Shown here: positions 57,101-64,000 of the stretch, piece after piece
Layout of the letters: each line of letters starts with the position of its first letter
How positions within the stretch are numbered: the stretch's first letter is position 1
Assembly (NCBI GenBank): GCA_934434925.1
Contig: CAKSAC010000010.1
Span: 1 to 64,000, forward strand
Reading direction: 5' to 3'
DNA length: 64,000 nucleotides
Source: an uncultured Eubacteriales bacterium
Lineage (GTDB): Bacteria > Bacillota > Clostridia > Oscillospirales > CAG-272
Made by a program: the position numbers and the translations under genes
The notes under the pieces: model-generated
Told to the model about the DNA's origin: nothing
Databases searched by the model: none
The model's input: the letters and a program-made list of their open reading frames with translations, nothing else

Positions 57101-58205
57101 GATCGGTCATTACCGTCGGCTGAACAACGCGATCGGCGATTTGCAGGAATACCTGATCGTTCATCACAGTTTCCTGAAAGGCGAACGCGTTCTGAAAGAT
57201 ACAGAAGTTTCCACCAACCGCAATCAGCTGAACGCGGCTGTCGGAGATGCTTTGCGTGAAAGCATTCTGAACGCCGGAAACGAACAGATCGAAAGATTCC
57301 GTATCGGCGTTGCGGTGTACGAAAAAGCAAAAACGCTTGACGGAGAACTTCGCAGTGCCGCTCTCGCCGATGAGCTGAATCCTACCGGAATGAAACTCTC
57401 CAAGTTCATAAACGGTAACCCCGACGCGTTGTCGGAATCCGAAAAAATCGGCAAGTTTGTTGAATTCTCGCAAGAATGGCGCGATGCCGTACAGCATGCA
57501 TACGCAGAAGGAAACGGCCTTGAAGATCTCCGCGTCAACCTCGGCTACAAGGATGTGTGCGTGTTTACGGAAAACGAAATGATCGTGACCGCCATCAGGG
57601 AGATTCTTTCCTCGGTTTATTCGCAGTATTATGCTTCTCAGGACAACACCGACCCCGAGTGGAAAGCGTTGGAAGCGGCCGTCCGCAAGATTCTTGCCGA
57701 TCATGCGGCCGAAAATCCGTCCGAGTACTTCACCATGTACAAGAGCCTGAAAGCGGTGCTCGGGCAGACCGGTGCGCTGACGAAAGAACAAATCAACCTG
57801 TTCAACTCCTATGTCGTTTCCGGAAAGAGCGAAGCGACGGTCGTTGCGGAGCAGGGAGCCGCATACTGGAACGTGGTCAGATACTGCCAGCAGAACGGTT
57901 TCGTCTTCTCCACGATTGACGGGAGCGATCTTTCCGCGCAGGTCAACAACCGGTTCAACTTCAATCAGACCGATTCCTTTGCCGGAGACGGATATGCCTA
58001 TATCCGCACCGATTACACGCTGGACGACGGAAATATCGTCATGGTCACCTATGAAGGACGCGACGGCAAACAGGTCAGTTTTGTCCTCAACTACAACATC
58101 TTCGCTGTGAAAGTCCGCATCAACGGAATCAACGGCGGCAACCCGGTTACGCTCCAACCGTATCAGGGCATTCGCATCGAAGGAGGAAATTACCGTTATG
58201 TCTAA
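54168..58205 (+). CDS. Secreted DUF5696-domain protein
   Basis: This 1345-residue exported protein has a signal peptide (IISVFLAVLMLAGVAFPL, then ESRAAIVDK). It matches the DUF5696 proteins that accompany carbohydrate ABC systems in Paenibacillus-type bacteria. Features include DYQLWASRYTGEVIYYNTVTG near the start and a TIM-barrel-like centre (about 680-900; VYVETFGTIKTTK-type strand, TNINFKLTGYANGG, YPDFDFVYINNEK). A helical C-terminal part follows. A glycosidase-like function is inferred from the barrel and context. AAGGAGG precedes ATG 54168. It overlaps the next permease gene by 8 nt. Confidence 0.8.
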   Translation: MKKIISVFLAVLMLAGVAFPLFPFTAVESRAAIVDKIDGIAYDRATSAALNTAYASFEERRDGKVTDAEGNKTGIDKLALVLTMGDYQLWASRYTGEVIYYNTVTGESLSTNPYDFADNDKISKTVREQLLSQVSIAYRGNDGNIKYMYSFTDAAQRGQIQMKHIKNGIRMSYSIGRENAEYLLPGWITEESFYEKIVKPARAYVEKMAQELGVDLSKIEFPTDPKANKYTAYFAKECANAFARQSSDYDTNVHGKALIQLGKIFAGYTYQNPNEITDRRKLQQMQAKYPVTAKKITDEEGNSRFQTIYTRDETYTDKQLVSLESFVKLFCPEYGYDDLELDHAETGYVSKEETPPLFKVSLEYTLDPKDGSLQIRLPANGFRYDATLFRLEYVSVLNYFGVGHMSTETFGEYRVTETETLPAGVYGGNATNNILHDGYVFFPDGAGTIFRYSDLYTKNVKAAVIWSGKVYGQDYAYYTIGGQNQEVVRMPVYGVVGTTKVLESPMRDAEGNHLQNERGEYLYDLTPVRTGYVAILEEGDAMTTLNASFGATAHNYASAYCTYYPRPKDTYDLADTISVSGNTEWTVVADRKYTGNYSTRIRMLSDSEAGKAQGLASADWLGMAKTYRDYLYANGTLSRLTDTKDSIPLYVETFGTIKTTKQFLSIPVTVHDPLTSFEDVATIYDDLCKAGITNINFKLTGYANGGMAATYPTGLKWERNAGGSAGFSKLIAYASEKGFGVYPDFDFVYINNEKAFDGISLKSAGSRAVDNRYCSKQIYNAVYQSFDSYYNMCVATNVIGKYFDKFSGKLSKYTKDGSFGLSVSTLGSDLNSNFNKDNLINREDAKKDVTGVFVSVKENYKSVMTSGGNLYSLGYVKHLLDVPLSASNYRFQSASVPFMSMVLHGAVNYTGAALNSSGDTQYNLLKSIESGASPYYMLSYRNENILLLKKDEDLSKYYSIRYDIWRGTDEDTADANTLIGHYRRLNNAIGDLQEYLIVHHSFLKGERVLKDTEVSTNRNQLNAAVGDALRESILNAGNEQIERFRIGVAVYEKAKTLDGELRSAALADELNPTGMKLSKFINGNPDALSESEKIGKFVEFSQEWRDAVQHAYAEGNGLEDLRVNLGYKDVCVFTENEMIVTAIREILSSVYSQYYASQDNTDPEWKALEAAVRKILADHAAENPSEYFTMYKSLKAVLGQTGALTKEQINLFNSYVVSGKSEATVVAEQGAAYWNVVRYCQQNGFVFSTIDGSDLSAQVNNRFNFNQTDSFAGDGYAYIRTDYTLDDGNIVMVTYEGRDGKQVSFVLNYNIFAVKVRINGINGGNPVTLQPYQGIRIEGGNYRYV

Positions 58206-59286
58206 GTTCAAAGATTTTTGCGGCTCGGCCAGAGAAAAACTGGCCGGTGCCGGCAAATTCATCAAAGAGAAAACGGCCCCCGTGACCGGAGCGATTGCCA
58301 AAGGAGCCAAAAGCGTCGGAACGGCGGTCGGGAAATTCAATGAAAAGACCGGTCTTTCCAAAGTGATCCGCCCCGCCTCTCTTGACAAGAGAAAGGCGCG
58401 CTCGGGCTGGATGTTTGTCCTTCCGTTTGTAATCGGGATGATCTTCTTGTATTTCCCGGTCATCCTCGACTCTCTTTGGTTCAGTTTTGCTACAATCACC
58501 AGCGTGAAGGGCGGCGGTCTTACCATGTCCTTTGCCGGGATCAAGCATTACCAGGACGCGCTCCTTACAGACCCGTCCTTTGCACAGAAGTTACTTGAAG
58601 GAATCAAACAGCTGGTATTCGACGTGCCCGCCATCGTCATTTTCTCCTTGTTCATCGCCGTGATTCTGAACCAGAAAATGCTGGGGCGTGCAGCCTTCCG
58701 CGCGATCTTCTTTGTTCCCGTTATCATCGCGACCGGTCTTATGGATTCGATCAACGTATCCGATACGCTGTCGGATTATATGGGATCGGAAGGCGGTATC
58801 TCCACCGGGGCAAAGGGCGATGCGACCGGGCAGATCATTTCTGCCATGGATATCGCTGCCTTGTTTGAAAACATGAAGATCGGAAACGAGATCGTCGTGT
58901 ACGTCACGGGATTGGTCAATGACATTTACAATATCATCAACCGATCCGGCGTACAGATGCTGATCTTCCTGGCCGGCCTGCAATCGATTTCGCCCGCCAT
59001 CTATGAGGCATGTACGATCGAAGGCGCAACGGCGTGGGAAACCTTCTGGAAGATTACCTTCCCGATGATCAGCCCGATGATTCTTGTTAACGCCATCTAC
59101 ACGATTATCGACTCCTTCACCAGCTCGTCCAACATCGTTATGACGTATATTTCGTCTAAAACAGATACGGATATGGGTGAACTGGCAACGGCAATGTCAT
59201 GGATATATTTCTTTTCCATCATGCTGATTATCGGAATTTTCGTGGCGATAGCGTCTGCATTCGTATTTTACCAAAAACGCGATTAA
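58198..59286 (+). CDS. Carbohydrate ABC transporter permease (second pair, MalF-like)
   Basis: A MalF-type permease of 362 residues. Its EAA loop reads EACTIEGATAWETFWKITF. It is unusual in a 70-residue N-terminal extension rich in Lys and Ala (AREKLAGAGKFIKEKTAPVT and on). It also has an insertion of about 60 residues between helices (SEGGISTGAKGDATGQ). The closest permease in the operon, at 50106, lacks both. It overlaps the DUF5696 gene by 8 nt. Confidence 0.92.
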   Translation: MSKFKDFCGSAREKLAGAGKFIKEKTAPVTGAIAKGAKSVGTAVGKFNEKTGLSKVIRPASLDKRKARSGWMFVLPFVIGMIFLYFPVILDSLWFSFATITSVKGGGLTMSFAGIKHYQDALLTDPSFAQKLLEGIKQLVFDVPAIVIFSLFIAVILNQKMLGRAAFRAIFFVPVIIATGLMDSINVSDTLSDYMGSEGGISTGAKGDATGQIISAMDIAALFENMKIGNEIVVYVTGLVNDIYNIINRSGVQMLIFLAGLQSISPAIYEACTIEGATAWETFWKITFPMISPMILVNAIYTIIDSFTSSSNIVMTYISSKTDTDMGELATAMSWIYFFSIMLIIGIFVAIASAFVFYQKRD

Positions 59287-59298
59287 GGAGGTGGAGAA

Positions 59299-60384
59299 AT
59301 GAGTACTGAAAACGCACAAAATACGGTACAGGTCAAAAAAGTGACCAAAAACCGCATTCGAGTGGATTATGAAGGCAAAATGTCTTTCTGGAAAAGACTC
59401 CGTCTGAAAGTCTTCTCCACCTATTTCCTGACGCAGGTGGTATGGCATGTTTTCCGGTTTATCATCATGCTGGGAATCTCCTACGTTATCCTCTTCCCGT
59501 TCTTCTCCAAAATTGCCGGTTCTTTTATGGGCATGGAGGATTTCGTGGATGTGACCGTCCGGATTATTCCGAAGCACTTCACATTTGATACGTACAAGGC
59601 GATATTCCTGGAGAACAATTATCTGGATGCTTTTCTGAATACATTGCTCCTCTCCTTTTCCGCCGCACTATTGCAGACCTTTGTCTGCTGTATGATCGGA
59701 TACGGCCTTGCGAAATTCAAATTCAAGGGGAACAAACTGATTCTCATTTGCGTGATCTTGACGATGATTGTCCCGCACGAAACGCTGAGACTGTCGTTCA
59801 CCATGCATTTCCGGTATTTTGACATCGGCGGTCTGGCCGGTTTCACCACGGACAAAGGCACACGCATCATCCCGGGGCTTTTACAGCTTCTCGGCGTGAA
59901 CATTATGGACCTTGACCTGTTGAACACCTTCTGGCCGATGCTGATTATTTCCGCGACAGGACTTGCATTCAAGAACGGCCTGTATATCTTCATGTTGCGC
60001 CAGTTTTTCCACGGCGTTCCGGACGAATTGGAGGAATCCGCCTATGTGGACGGCTCTTCGGTCATGCGCACCTTCTTCTCCATCATTCTTCCGCTTTCGA
60101 TCCCGATGATGATCACGGTGTTCCTGTTCGCCTTCTCGTGGCAGTGGACGGATGAGTTCTATACACGGCTCTTCTTCCCGGGTTCCAACAGAATTACGTT
60201 GATGCCCGACATCGTGCAAAACATCCCCAAATCGTTACAAACCAACTATGCAGGGCAGAGTCTCTATTACTCTGCCATCCGAAATACGGCCGGGCTGATG
60301 ATCATCTTCCCGCTGGTTATCGTTTATCTCTTCTGCCAGAAATACCTGGTACAGGGGATTGAACGTTCCGGTATCGTCGGATAA
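59299..60384 (+). CDS. Carbohydrate ABC transporter permease (second pair, MalG-like)
   Basis: A MalG-type permease of 361 residues with the EAA loop ESAYVDGSSVMRTFFSIILP. It has an N-terminal cytoplasmic extension of about 45 residues and a larger loop after helix 4. AAGGAGGTGG lies upstream of ATG 59299, 12 bp after the previous gene. It is last of the operon and ends at a strong terminator. Confidence 0.92.
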   Translation: MSTENAQNTVQVKKVTKNRIRVDYEGKMSFWKRLRLKVFSTYFLTQVVWHVFRFIIMLGISYVILFPFFSKIAGSFMGMEDFVDVTVRIIPKHFTFDTYKAIFLENNYLDAFLNTLLLSFSAALLQTFVCCMIGYGLAKFKFKGNKLILICVILTMIVPHETLRLSFTMHFRYFDIGGLAGFTTDKGTRIIPGLLQLLGVNIMDLDLLNTFWPMLIISATGLAFKNGLYIFMLRQFFHGVPDELEESAYVDGSSVMRTFFSIILPLSIPMMITVFLFAFSWQWTDEFYTRLFFPGSNRITLMPDIVQNIPKSLQTNYAGQSLYYSAIRNTAGLMIIFPLVIVYLFCQKYLVQGIERSGIVG

Positions 60385-60397
60385 TCCCTTATGCAAA

Positions 60398-60434
60398 CCC
60401 CGCTTTCGCCGTTCTGGCAGAGCGGGGCTTTTTT
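60398..60434 (+). terminator. Terminator of the import operon
   Basis: CCCCGCT and AGCGGGG around a 16-nt loop, followed by CTTTTTT. Confidence 0.85.
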
Positions 60435-60702
60435 GCTTGCCCCTCGCCACCGGTTCCGCCTCCCCTTGAAACTATCTCCGCCGCCCCTTAACCGTCTCCC
60501 CGGCAGGGCGGTCAAGCGCGTCAACCTCGCGTCCGCCCCCTTTCATATGCAAAATATAAAAGTCCGAAAAGCCCCGCAACAGTCACGAAAAGCCTCGTAA
60601 AAAAGCCCGAAAAGCCGTAAAAAGCCCGGCTTCTTCCGCACACCAAAAACATAGACGTTTTTGAAAATGCATATCAAAACCGGGCGTTTTTACAGAAAAG
60701 AT
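60435..60702. other. Intergenic stretch with short AAAAGCC repeats
   Basis: No gene is visible. Between about 60557 and 60633 the motif (C/T)CGAAAAGCC(C/T) or AAAAAGCCCG recurs about six times at irregular 9-20 bp spacing. The strand and function are unclear. Confidence 0.5.
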
Positions 60703-61575
60703 TTATTTTTCAAGATCGCCGATCATGCGGCAAAGGTTTGCAAGACCGATCTCGTTGGCCATAATCGGGTCTTCAATCCCCTCAAACTCCAGCGAAACAT
60801 AGCCGTCATAGCCGAAAGACCGGAGCGCGCGCAAAATCTGATAGGTCGGCACGTCCCCGTGACCGAAAATCGTTGCGCGGGTGTAGTTCCCGCCGCGGGT
60901 ACGGGAAAAACCCGTGCCTGGATTGTAGGCCATCCCGCTTCGCAGGAAAAAATCCTTCGCGTGGACATAGCAGATGTGAGGGAGCAGGGCAGAAACGGCC
61001 GCGGCACAATCCTCGTCTGCGTCGGTGAAGTTTCCCATATCGCAGAGAAACCGGAAATTCTCGTGATTGACCGCAGAGAAGAGTTCCTCTAACCGGCCGC
61101 TGTCCTGCATAATCAACCCGTGGTTTTCAGTGCAGAGAACAACGCCTTTTTTCTGCGCGTAATCCGCCAGCTTCCGGATGTACGGAGCCACCGACCGGAT
61201 GATTGTTTTATAGGAGCGGCACGGCTCATTCCACAAAAAACTGTATGTCACATCGGAGCGGAGAAATCCGACACCGCATTCCGAGAGGATGTCCGTCAGT
61301 TCACAAAGAAACGCGAGATCCTTGTCGGCCGTCGGTCCGTAGAGGTTGGCACACATGGTGAGCATCGGAACTTCCAGGCCGATTTTCACGGCATATGCAT
61401 GCAAATCACGGATATAATCCGAAATACTTTTTCCTTTGGGAACAGAGGAGGAGAAAACCTGCAATTCCACCGCCTCCGCGCCGATTCGTTTCATCTCGTC
61501 CAAGGCGTCATAATGGGTCATTTTTCCGACCTTGACGAGCTTCCAGTAACTGTAAAGACTGATACAGGCTTTCAT
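60703..61575 (-). CDS. Sugar phosphate isomerase/epimerase, TIM barrel (A)
   Basis: The 290-residue protein belongs to the xylose-isomerase-like family. VLCTENHGLI contributes a metal-binding Glu, RFLCDMGNFTDA an Asp, CYVHAKDFF a His, IFGHGDVP a His, and VSLEFEG the last Glu. ATG 61575 (MKACISLYSYWK) is preferred over an in-frame ATG 12 codons earlier, which would overlap the neighbour. It follows the second isomerase by 13 bp. It probably metabolises sugars brought in by the neighbouring importer. Confidence 0.85.
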   Translation of the reverse strand: MKACISLYSYWKLVKVGKMTHYDALDEMKRIGAEAVELQVFSSSVPKGKSISDYIRDLHAYAVKIGLEVPMLTMCANLYGPTADKDLAFLCELTDILSECGVGFLRSDVTYSFLWNEPCRSYKTIIRSVAPYIRKLADYAQKKGVVLCTENHGLIMQDSGRLEELFSAVNHENFRFLCDMGNFTDADEDCAAAVSALLPHICYVHAKDFFLRSGMAYNPGTGFSRTRGGNYTRATIFGHGDVPTYQILRALRSFGYDGYVSLEFEGIEDPIMANEIGLANLCRMIGDLEK

Positions 61576-61588
61576 AAAGCAACCACCG

Positions 61589-62422
61589 TCAATCGTTATA
61601 AGTTTTTGCAATCAGCGATTCCAGATAGACCTTTGCCTTCCGGATATCCTGGTCACGGTCGGGGCTTTTGTGGATCTCATGCTCAATCGAAATATGGCCG
61701 GCATACCCGATTTCTTTCAGTTTCCGGATCAGTGTTTCAAAATCGACATTCCCTTTGCCGATCGGTCTTTCGGAGCCGCACAATTCACCGAATTTTGCAG
61801 GGATCGCGTCTTTGGCATGCATGCCGTACACATGTGAACCGAACAGCTCCAGCGCGTCAACGGGATTGGCGCGTCCGTCTATCAGAAGGTTGGCCGGGTC
61901 AAGATTGATACCGATGTTGTCCATTCCGGTCTCCCGGATCATGACGCCGAGCGTCAGCGGGATATTGTCACCTGTCTCCAGCGCGAAGGTCTGTCCGCGC
62001 GCGCCGAGTTCGGAGCCGATAACCCGAAGAGCTTCTACCACGCCGCGATGGTCTTTGTCGCAGGGATTGTCGGGAACGTAGCCAAGGTGGGTGATGACGT
62101 TTTTCACCCCGAGTTCATGCGCAAAACGCGCCCCGCGCAACAATTCCTTCGTCCGCTGTTCCCGGTAGGCTTCCGGAACCAGACCGATGGTATTGTACAT
62201 TTCCGGGTAACGCCAGTTTATCGGGCCGCTCCAGCCGCACCAAAGGTCGGTCGCGGTAAAGTCGAGTTCCTGCAAAAGGTTTTTCAGTGCGGTCAGGTTT
62301 TCCTCCGTGTAGAAATTCATATCCCATATCGCCAGTTGCCCGAGATCGAATCCGAGGGCTTTGGCTTTTCGGAGACTGCCTTCATAATCATGGGTGATGT
62401 CAACAAGTAATCCAACTTTCAT
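61589..62422 (-). CDS. Sugar phosphate isomerase/epimerase, TIM barrel (B)
   Basis: A 277-residue xylose-isomerase-like TIM barrel, first gene of the minus-strand pair. TFALETGDN carries the first Glu, IGINLDPANLL the Asp, VYGMHAKDA the His, and ISIEHEIH the last Glu. GGTGGAG lies 7 nt before ATG 62422. I found no clear sigma-A promoter in the 258-bp region shared with the divergent AraC gene; activation by that regulator would explain a weak promoter. Confidence 0.87.
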   Translation of the reverse strand: MKVGLLVDITHDYEGSLRKAKALGFDLGQLAIWDMNFYTEENLTALKNLLQELDFTATDLWCGWSGPINWRYPEMYNTIGLVPEAYREQRTKELLRGARFAHELGVKNVITHLGYVPDNPCDKDHRGVVEALRVIGSELGARGQTFALETGDNIPLTLGVMIRETGMDNIGINLDPANLLIDGRANPVDALELFGSHVYGMHAKDAIPAKFGELCGSERPIGKGNVDFETLIRKLKEIGYAGHISIEHEIHKSPDRDQDIRKAKVYLESLIAKTYND

Positions 62423-62581
62423 TTTCTCTCCACCTGTACATTTTTTTGCAGACGAATCAATAGGCCGGCTCCTTCGCGGGTCCTGCGTGTGTTTTACCGA
62501 TAAATCATCCGGAAATCGCGACTTTCATCTCTTCTCACGGTTTGATTCTTCGCTGACAGACCTGCGGCCGGCGAAAAGTAT

Positions 62582-62610
62582 TTGACTTTCCTCTGCCATC
62601 AGTATATAAT
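62582..62610 (+). promoter_or_regulatory. Promoter of the second AraC gene
   Basis: TTGACT, 17 nt, TATAAT. Confidence 0.85.
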
Positions 62611-62680
62611 AATGTATGGGGAAACACAACAATAATCTTGACATGTAATTGCATAATATTGATATTCGGAGGAAAGACCG

Positions 62681-63529
62681 ATGCAGACATATGAGCATCA
62701 CATGGAGCTGGCGGAGAATAAATTCTGTCCATTCAGTTTTGCCGCTTCCGGGAACCCGAACGCGGGGTTTGAAGGGATGTGCAACTGGCACCGCAATATT
62801 GAAATTCTGATCGGAGTAAGCGGGAACGGATATGTGCAGTGCGGCCGGGAAAATTATCCCTTTTCCGCGCGGGATATCGTGGTCGTCAATTCAGAAGTCC
62901 TGCATCGGCTCCGCAGCGATACCGGGCTTCGGTTTTATTGCATGATTATTGATGACGGTTTTTTTGAAGAGAACGGGATCGATCCGCGACAATATTGTTT
63001 TGACGTTTTTTTCCGCGATGAAGAGACCGAAAAACTCTGTATGGCCGTCAAGGATTGTTTTGCGATATACCGGCAGGAGAAAACGCCGCTGAACGCCGCA
63101 AAACTTCGTCTTTCCGTGCTGAACGTCGTGATCGACCTGTGCGAAAAGCACACCATTTCGGCAACGGTTCCGGATGCCCGCGTCTCTTCCGAGGAGTACG
63201 TGAAAAAAGTCATGCGGTATATCAACGAACACATCAGCGAGAAAATCACGCTGGATTCTTTGGCCGATCTGTGCGGCGTGACCAAATATCACCTGGACAG
63301 GGAAGTGAAACGCTGTATCGGTCAAACGCTTTTCACCTATATCAATACAGTCCGCTGCAAAAAAGCCGAACAGTGTATCCGGCAGGGGATGACAGTCACC
63401 CAGGCGGCGGGCGAATGCGGTTTTGACAGCGTTTCCTATTTTTCAAAAACCTACAAAAAACTGATGGGTTATACACCTTCCGGCGGCAGGCGGTTCCCCG
63501 GGCATGACGATGCAAAAAAAACCGTTTGA
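62681..63529 (+). CDS. AraC-family transcriptional regulator
   Basis: The 282-residue regulator has a cupin-like N-terminal sensing domain (WHRNIEILIGVSGNGYVQCG, then FSARDIVVVNSEVLHRL). Its C-terminal double helix-turn-helix (ITLDSLADLCGVTKYHLDREV, then GFDSVSYFSKTYKKLMGYTP) is canonical. GGAGGA lies before ATG 62681. It is divergent from the isomerase pair and adjacent to the import operon, so it is the likely local regulator. Its own promoter is consensus-like. Confidence 0.92.
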   Translation: MQTYEHHMELAENKFCPFSFAASGNPNAGFEGMCNWHRNIEILIGVSGNGYVQCGRENYPFSARDIVVVNSEVLHRLRSDTGLRFYCMIIDDGFFEENGIDPRQYCFDVFFRDEETEKLCMAVKDCFAIYRQEKTPLNAAKLRLSVLNVVIDLCEKHTISATVPDARVSSEEYVKKVMRYINEHISEKITLDSLADLCGVTKYHLDREVKRCIGQTLFTYINTVRCKKAEQCIRQGMTVTQAAGECGFDSVSYFSKTYKKLMGYTPSGGRRFPGHDDAKKTV

Positions 63530-63721
63530 GCGCGCCTTTATCAGTCGGCCGCCTTCCGTTTCCCGGCAGAAACGAATGGTTTTTACCGCCGGCAACGCGA
63601 AAAACAACAGATTCAACGATTGTAACAAAATTGAGGTGCGTCATGCATCTGATACCGCTTCGTTTGCAAGCCATGCTCCGGGAAGACCCTGTATAAAAAT
63701 GTCAAATGCGAGGGAAACATG

Positions 63722-64000
63722 ATGAAGGAAAACAGAAAATTATTGAAAGAAGTATTGAAGGATATTCGCCACGATATGACGGATGAGGAAGTTCTGACTC
63801 TTTTGGCGGACAGCAAAATTTCCGTCAGCCCGGAAAAAGAGAAAGAAAAATACACGCTCGGACAGCGGGCCGCCGACGCCATTGCCCGATTTGCGGGTAG
63901 CTGGGCGTTTATTTTTTCATTTATCGGCGTACTGATCGTATGGATGGTTGTGAATATCATCCTTGCGACAAAAGCCTTCGATCCATACCCGTTTATTCTT
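63722..64000 (+). CDS. DUF1003-type membrane protein (3' end beyond window)
   Basis: The visible 93 residues begin MKENRKLLKEVLKDIRHDM. The sequence then runs through a linker to the DUF1003-like start LGQRAADAIARFAGSWAFIFSFIGVLIVWMVVN, which is a first transmembrane helix. A conserved F-D-P-Y-P-F-I-L follows at the window edge. The family is predicted to be membrane-bound and its function is unknown. GAGGG lies 7 nt before ATG 63722; an adjacent ATG at 63719 is equally readable. Confidence 0.75.
   Translation, partial: MKENRKLLKEVLKDIRHDMTDEEVLTLLADSKISVSPEKEKEKYTLGQRAADAIARFAGSWAFIFSFIGVLIVWMVVNIILATKAFDPYPFIL

Overview
The window looks like chromosome from an uncultured, spore-forming Clostridia-type Bacillota, probably a gut anaerobe. 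The grounds are a complete sporulation sigma factor SigG, a YlmC/YmxH-type sporulation protein, PolC-type DNA polymerase III, the classical Firmicutes order rpsB-tsf-pyrH-frr-uppS-cdsA-dxr-rseP-ispG-polC, and many sigma-A-like promoters (TTGACA-17-TATAAT). The DNA is moderately GC-rich, except for an AT-rich island at about 16.93-18.7 kb. The lineage is inferred; no 16S rRNA is present.

Layout. 0-2.1 kb: a large serine recombinase lacking its catalytic N-terminus, and a tRNA-Pro(GGG). 2.2-5.8 kb: thiamine pyrophosphokinase, a tandem-duplicated unknown gene (two copies, about 92% identical), and a PHP phosphoesterase. 5.9-9.7 kb: a large GH20-like glycoside hydrolase and a DUF308-like membrane protein. 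10-16.4 kb: housekeeping genes (comEB, gpsA, rplM, rpsI, an HPr-like gene, yebC, argS and a cytidylate-kinase-like gene). 16.5-20.3 kb: the sigG locus. The first 429 bp of the locus (upstream region plus codons 1-96 and part of codon 97) are repeated exactly 2,900 bp apart. They flank an AT-rich insert with a homing-endonuclease-repeat protein, a SHOCT membrane protein, a cluster of strong hairpins and an IS30 remnant. 20.4-26.9 kb: GH29 fucosidase, AraC regulator, RF2, membrane proteins and an M14 peptidase. 27-40 kb: ylmC, then the translation, isoprenoid, lipid and replication operon ending in polC. 40-45.8 kb: a three-gene minus-strand cluster with a Pro/Cys octapeptide-repeat protein, a YfcE-type phosphodiesterase, a TIM-barrel epimerase, an ABC exporter and a ROK kinase. 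46.4-60.4 kb: one seven-gene carbohydrate-import operon. 60.7-63.5 kb: two sugar isomerases/epimerases and a divergent AraC regulator. 63.7 kb to the edge: a partial DUF1003 protein.

How the genes may work together. The 46.5-63.5 kb block reads as one glycan or sugar uptake system. It has an oversized secreted solute-binding protein, two complete permease pairs but no ATPase (a shared MsmX-type ATPase is expected elsewhere), a secreted DUF5696 protein and an NHL-TPR-Yip1 membrane protein, flanked by sugar isomerases and a regulator. The GH29 and GH20-like enzymes, ROK kinase and AraC regulators elsewhere also suggest host or plant glycan foraging. The two most unusual structures are the split and duplicated sigG locus and this import operon. 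The first could be a real forespore-linked element, a remnant, or an assembly collapse; the sequence alone cannot decide.
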